Shown: positions 40,388 through 44,445 of the stretch, in pieces
How the letters are laid out: every line of letters begins with the position of its first letter
How positions within the stretch are numbered: position 1 is the stretch's first letter
DNA from: Phaeoceros laevis
Lineage: Eukaryota > Anthocerotophyta > Anthocerotopsida > Notothyladales
Assembly (NCBI GenBank): GCA_049999765.1
Contig: JBNGIQ010009558.1
Coordinates: 1 to 44,445 of the forward strand
DNA length: 44,445 bases
Direction: 5' to 3'
Translations under genes and position numbers: made by a program
Notes under the pieces: model-generated
Database searches by the model: none
Seen by the model: the letters and a program-made list of their open reading frames with translations, nothing else
Told to the model about the DNA's origin: nothing

Positions 40388-41377
40388 ATGGAGGCCGGAG
40401 TGGAGCTGGAGTATGGCGGCAAGCATTGCTTGGCGCCGATGGTGAGAGTGGGCACGCTTCCTTTGCGCATGCTAGCAGCCGAGTATGGCGCAGACATCGT
40501 GTACTCGGAGGAGATGGTGGACCATCGTGTGCTGCGGTGTTACCGAAAGGAGAACCTGGAGCTCGGCACTGTGGACTTGGTAGACAGGGCGTGCAATGAC
40601 ATCGTGTTCCGCACCTGCCCGGAGGAGAAGCAGCGGGTGGTGTTCCAGATTGGCACCTCTGATGCGGTGCGAGCTCTCAAGGCAGCGGAGATGGTGTGCC
40701 GGGACGTGGCCGCTGTGGACGTGAACATGGGCTGCCCGAAGGCCTTCTCGCTGCAGGGGGGCATGGGCGCCGCTCTGCTGTCGAAGCCGGAACTGGTGGA
40801 GGACATCCTGCGCACTCTGAGGCGGAATTTGAACATCCCTGTGTCGTGCAAGATCCGGCTGCTCAAGACTCACGAGGCCACGGTGGAGCTGGCCAGGAGG
40901 ATAGAGAAAACGGGAGTGGCTGCGGTGGCCGTGCACGGCAGGAGGAAGGAGGAGCGGCCCCGGGACCCGGCGCACTGGGACGGGATTGCGCAGGTGGTGT
41001 CTGCCCTGTCTGTGCCGGTTATTGCCAACGGAGATGTGTTCGAGTACGCGGATTTTGAGCGGATCAAGAAGGCAACAGGGGCTGCGTCTGTTATGGTGGC
41101 CAGGGCTGCGTGTTGGAATGTGTCGGTGTTCAGGCCGGGAGGGAAGCTGGACTGGGAGGATGTGAAGCGGGAGTACCTGCGGAAGTGCATATTCTGGGAC
41201 AACGATATCAAGTACACTAAGCATACAGTGAAGGAGATGATCATGCACTATTCGTGCTTGGAATTCCCCGAAGGCAAAGCGGTCAACAGATGCCGGAGCT
41301 TGTGTGACCTTTCAGACTTGTATGGACTGAGAGAGTATTATGATTCTGTCTCTCTCAGCCGTGCTGTTGTATCATGA
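40388..41377 (+). CDS. tRNA-dihydrouridine synthase, DUS2 type
   Basis: 329 residues, one exon. The TIM-barrel signature sequences are present in order: CLAPMVRVGTLPLRMLA, VVFQIGTSDAVRALKAA, VDVNMGCPKAFSLQGGMGAA with the catalytic Cys, VSCKIRLL, VAVHGRRKEERPRDPAHWD, VPVIANGDVFEYADF and SVMVARAACWN. They bind FMN and reduce uridine to dihydrouridine. The match to DUS2, which modifies position 20 of tRNAs, is stronger than to DUS1 or DUS3. The C-terminus ends soon after the helical tRNA-binding domain; the double-stranded RNA-binding domain of animal DUS2 is absent, as in plants. It starts 148 bases after the ABCC stop on the same strand, so the intergenic space is short, but independent transcription is expected. 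Confidence 0.93.
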   Translation: MEAGVELEYGGKHCLAPMVRVGTLPLRMLAAEYGADIVYSEEMVDHRVLRCYRKENLELGTVDLVDRACNDIVFRTCPEEKQRVVFQIGTSDAVRALKAAEMVCRDVAAVDVNMGCPKAFSLQGGMGAALLSKPELVEDILRTLRRNLNIPVSCKIRLLKTHEATVELARRIEKTGVAAVAVHGRRKEERPRDPAHWDGIAQVVSALSVPVIANGDVFEYADFERIKKATGAASVMVARAACWNVSVFRPGGKLDWEDVKREYLRKCIFWDNDIKYTKHTVKEMIMHYSCLEFPEGKAVNRCRSLCDLSDLYGLREYYDSVSLSRAVVS

Positions 41378-42440
41378 GTTCGCAAGAAGCAGCTCCTCCA
41401 AGCAACCTGGTTGTTATGGAGTTGACTATCGAGGCAGCATTAGGCCACCACCCTGTGTCCCGCAAGGGAGTACTGCTTCAGAATTTTGAAGCAAGAAAGG
41501 GTTTTAGTAGTTGCCATTGCAAGCTCTGCAACAGCGGTCATCTGAGCAGCTGAAGAGGATATGCAGTCGGCTCCCTGTGCTTATGATGTCGGGATGATTG
41601 CAGCAGGCAAGTAATTCTGAAGATTGGTCACCCGTCAATTCTTTGAACATAGAAACTCAAACCCATTGGTCAGCCAAGTATTTTTTAACATTGATAGTAT
41701 GGTTTTTAGTGGAGCAGCACTGCCGGAAACTTAGCATCCTAGAAGATAGCAAACAATCTCTTACAAGTAGTTTCGGCGAAAGGGAATTGTTTCACCTAGG
41801 TAGACAACGAAGTAATAACAATGCAGAAAATTGAACGTACCTAAGACCTTGGGGATAAGTACCGCATGGCCTGATGTGGTGTTACAGGCTAGGGAGCCTC
41901 CTTGTTTCCCAATCTTCAGGCTGCCCACTCTTGATGGCATCTTGAGTTCTGGGCCTCATTCTGCTCCTTGCAACTCTGGTCCTTGCAACTCTGGTCCTTG
42001 CACTTAACTCTTTGTACACACCTAATCTTGATTGTATCTTGTGAAAACTTGGGTTCTGAGCCTCATTTGGCTCTTAAACACTCTTGTTATAAAACAGTGG
42101 GGATAGATGGAGGAACAGTTTTTTTATTTGAGTAATGAAATGATTCATCACTTTATCCTTTGGGCTTTAGTTTTACTGTGGAATATATGAAGTTGAGAAC
42201 TTGAGATGTCTGCTAGATGCTACCATTAACGTCTTATTTCACTTTCGATCCATTCTCTCGGCTTTCCCTCCCATAGTTTCCTCAGTTTATCTTTTCAGAC
42301 AAACAAGCAGCGCCCTTATCTCTTTGTGAGATTTTTGCTCCTTCGAATCAAGTTCTTCCCATGAAGTGTAAGGCACTTTCTCCCTCGACCCCTCCATCCT
42401 TATCACCTGCATCGGATTCTCGGTAACAAGGGCGTGCTTG
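41378..42440. other. Intergenic region after the DUS2 gene
   Basis: About 1 kb with no supported gene. A short direct repeat (ctctggtccttgcaa, two units) occurs near 41975-42000. The rest is unremarkable. Confidence 0.4.
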
Positions 42441-42760
42441 GCAATGAAGTTGTCAACTCCTCAGCAAGGAGGCAACTTGCTTACATAACTACTTCTCATT
42501 TGCGAACTCTTGCTAGGCTTGCTTGCTGCAGGCAAACCTACTGCTCACCTATCGTGACTCATCCGGCACATTGCAGCAAATATGTTTGGAGATTGCACTC
42601 GAAGCGCCATTGGGTAACGCGCAGGTACAATGTGCAGCCTGCTCTGATTCTTCTGAAAAGGACTCGCGCTGTGCATTCTCACTTCCAACTTCCCCGAAGA
42701 GGTATAGATACAAATGATGTGGTCAACTGCCTGGGAATTACTCGCAGCCACGTTTGACAG
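42441..42760 (-). pseudogene. Short PPR gene relic
   Basis: The minus-strand frame contains AASNSQAVDHIICIYTSSGKLE, resembling NGFLVNHMICIYAAHGMLEG of the decayed PPR at 23.3 kb. The plus-strand bases tatagatacaaatgatgtggt match tagatacaaatcatgtggt there. The rest is unrecognisable, so this is a small remnant of the same PCMP-type family. Confidence 0.45.
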
Positions 42761-44171
42761 GAATCTTAAGCATGAACTAGTCCTGTTAAACCCTTCGAAT
42801 TTCTTGATTTGACGTGGCTGTTGAGAAGGTGGACCTGTTTGACGGTGTCATGAAGTGGTTCGTCCTCACAGAAAAACTGGCACTTGTAGACTTCAGCCGT
42901 GCGCACCTGTTTTGCTTTTGTGCCAAGTTTGTCCATCTTAGCTGCCACTGCCGTTCACTATTGCGATCGACGTCCTTTTGAAATTAATTTGATAAGCTAA
43001 GAGGGGCCTGGCCCGAAACATGGGTAAGCCGCTTTTTGTGTCCCGCACACTGCGTTCTTTAGTCAGAGGCGAAAACGTAGTTCATTTTGAACTGAACACA
43101 TGACATCGTGATACACCCTAGCAGGTGGTGACTATGTAAGACCTCGCCGGTAGCACACAATATGTGCACAATATGGGTATACCTTCTTCTCGTGGTTCTC
43201 GCGGTTGTCAATACTGAACACTGAACAATCAACACATATTTAACCCCAAGCCCTAGCGGAGATAGCTAACAAGGAAAGCCGAGGAAAACGGAAGCAGAAA
43301 CGAGGGAAGAGGGCCTGACTGCCTCAATCTGTGTGGTCAGAGGTCCCGCGCAATGTTGTCATGGCGGCTAGCCTGCTCTCATGGGCATTACGCGTGGATC
43401 GCTACATTTGGCAAATTTTCCAACATTAGTATGGGTCAAAGCATGGATAGGTGACCACAAATTGTGGTGACGGTGCCCTTTTTGTGGTAGGGACTGGGAC
43501 ATGTCATTTTCTGTCACCTTTTGCAGCAAGCACTTACAATCATCTATGGTTTCGTCAATTTTTATCCAAAACACATGTAAATTTCACTATTTGTTGTAAC
43601 CTACTAGATCTATAGTGTTTCCAAATTTCAGATTTAGATGAGTTTCCTACCATTAGTTATAAAATGTCAAAGTTTGTCATCTTTGAACCAACCCCTTCTC
43701 CTCAATTTTGACTTTCCACTCACATACATTATATCATTGTGTGCGTTTTAAAGAGCTCAACAAGATCCTCTTTGGTGTTCTTTGAAGATTTGGCTATATG
43801 CTATGCCAAAATGGCAAAAAACAGGTCATTGTATTTGCTCTCTGGCCACTTAAATAAATCCAGAGCACTCTCTATACATCAGATCGGGCTGAAATTTGGA
43901 GGAGATCTTTATATGCCCCTAATATACTTGCATAAAAAATTTCAGGTCCTACACCCACGTACTCGGGAAACTGCCACGTGGTTTTGCCGACTGGATAAGG
44001 TAGCACAACAAACTAGGAGCCAAACTGTTACTTCACGACAGCAGGAACGGGTTTAACGAACGGTTGCCTGTAACGGGTGCGCAATCTGCCGCCCGTTTGC
44101 GGGACCCGCTTCCCCCTATTCCGCATACGGACATTAATTCCATGTCCACGACACCCATAGTTTCCAGCCCG
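42761..44171. other. Intergenic region
   Basis: About 1.4 kb, AT-richer between 43550 and 43950. I see no coding region, tRNA or structured repeat. Confidence 0.4.
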
Positions 44172-44445
44172 ATGGCCATCGGTCACTACTGCCATACTGC
44201 CGGCCATAGCCAGCGCTGTGGTGTCTCGCACCTGGTCACCAGTGCACCATGGCTCGGTCGCCTGCCGCGCGCCTTGCAGCTTGGCAGTTCGGGTGGAGCT
44301 GGCGCTATTCCCGCCCTGCTTGTGGCCCACAGCGATATGTCCTCGTCGAAGCTCTTTGTCGGAGGTGCGCTGAACTCTCTGTGGAGACCCTCTGTGGAAA
44401 GCTTATTTTTGTGTTCCTGTTTGAAATGCTCGATGACTTGGCGCC
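44172..44445 (+). CDS. Partial copy of the glycine-rich RRM gene with a new N-terminus, cut by the window edge
   Basis: From 44276 to the end the sequence matches 24659-24828 at 168 of 170 bases, covering the end of exon 1 and part of intron 1. Upstream of 44276 the sequence is unrelated. A frame from the ATG at 44172 nevertheless runs without a stop into the copied part, giving MAIGHYCHTAGHSQRCG..., then PRALQLGSSGG and SSKLFVGG up to the splice donor at about 44364. The donor GTGCGC is kept. One of the two changes turns Arg37 into Ser. The new 35 residues are basic and His/Ser-rich and could still target an organelle. The rest of the gene is outside the window, so whether it is functional or a fragment cannot be judged. 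Confidence 0.55.
   Translation, partial: MAIGHYCHTAGHSQRCGVSHLVTSAPWLGRLPRALQLGSSGGAGAIPALLVAHSDMSSSKLFVGGALNSLWRPSVESLFLCSCLKCSMTWR

Overview
The window is nuclear DNA of a plant that is not a flowering plant. Many genes have short GT-AG introns (about 70-360 bases), a nuclear tRNA-Trp is present, and the protein families are streptophyte ones: CHX antiporter, PPR proteins, SAWADEE protein, plant-type ABCC, F-box/kelch and a glycine-rich RRM protein. An ACR3 arsenite transporter is present, and that family is known from algae, bryophytes, lycophytes, ferns and gymnosperms but is missing from angiosperms. I cannot name the species.

Layout. 1-566 (-): the 5' end of an ABCC transporter that runs off the left edge. 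1.4-4.5 kb (+): two F-box genes. 4.8-5.1 kb: a small TTAA-flanked, piggyBac-like element. 5.1-7.8 kb (-): a three-exon CHX cation/H+ antiporter. 8.0-9.8 kb: an AT-rich island with a small PARP-type zinc-finger gene and a LINE-tail relic. 10.6-12.0 kb (+): a plastid-targeted coiled-coil/membrane/zinc-ribbon protein. 12.2-13.6 kb (-): a PPR gene broken by a 100-N assembly gap. 13.7 kb: tRNA-Trp(CCA). 14.8-15.7 kb (-): a SAWADEE gene with a tandem partial copy. 16.7-17.7 kb (-): a coiled-coil gene. 18.0-19.5 kb: a 5'-truncated LINE. 19.7-20.8 kb (-): a secreted LRR protein. 22.4-23.5 kb (-): a decayed PPR gene. 24.6-25.8 kb (+): an organelle-targeted glycine-rich RRM protein. 26.4-27.4 kb (-): ACR3. 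27.5-28.0 kb (-): a small tail-anchored protein. 28.9-29.2 kb (+): a PET100-like protein. 30.3-30.7 kb (+): an ArsC-type arsenate reductase. 31.6-35.2 kb (+): a 13-exon M28 peptidase of the carboxypeptidase Q type. 35.7-40.2 kb (+): an intronless full-length ABCC. 40.4-41.4 kb (+): a DUS2-type tRNA-dihydrouridine synthase. 42.5-42.8 kb: a PPR relic. 44.2 kb to the end: a nearly identical partial copy of the RRM gene joined in frame to a new N-terminus.

The most interesting feature is a possible arsenic neighbourhood. A bacterial-style ArsC (arsenate to arsenite), ACR3 (arsenite efflux) and an ABCC whose N-terminus resembles the Arabidopsis ABCC1/ABCC2 clade (vacuolar import of phytochelatin-bound arsenic) lie within 14 kb. 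A second, diverged ABCC copy of opposite orientation starts at the left edge. That these genes act together is inference. The window is also rich in local duplications at several scales: ABCC, SAWADEE, the RRM gene, an intron copied beside the tRNA, a duplicated promoter, and three short tandem arrays.
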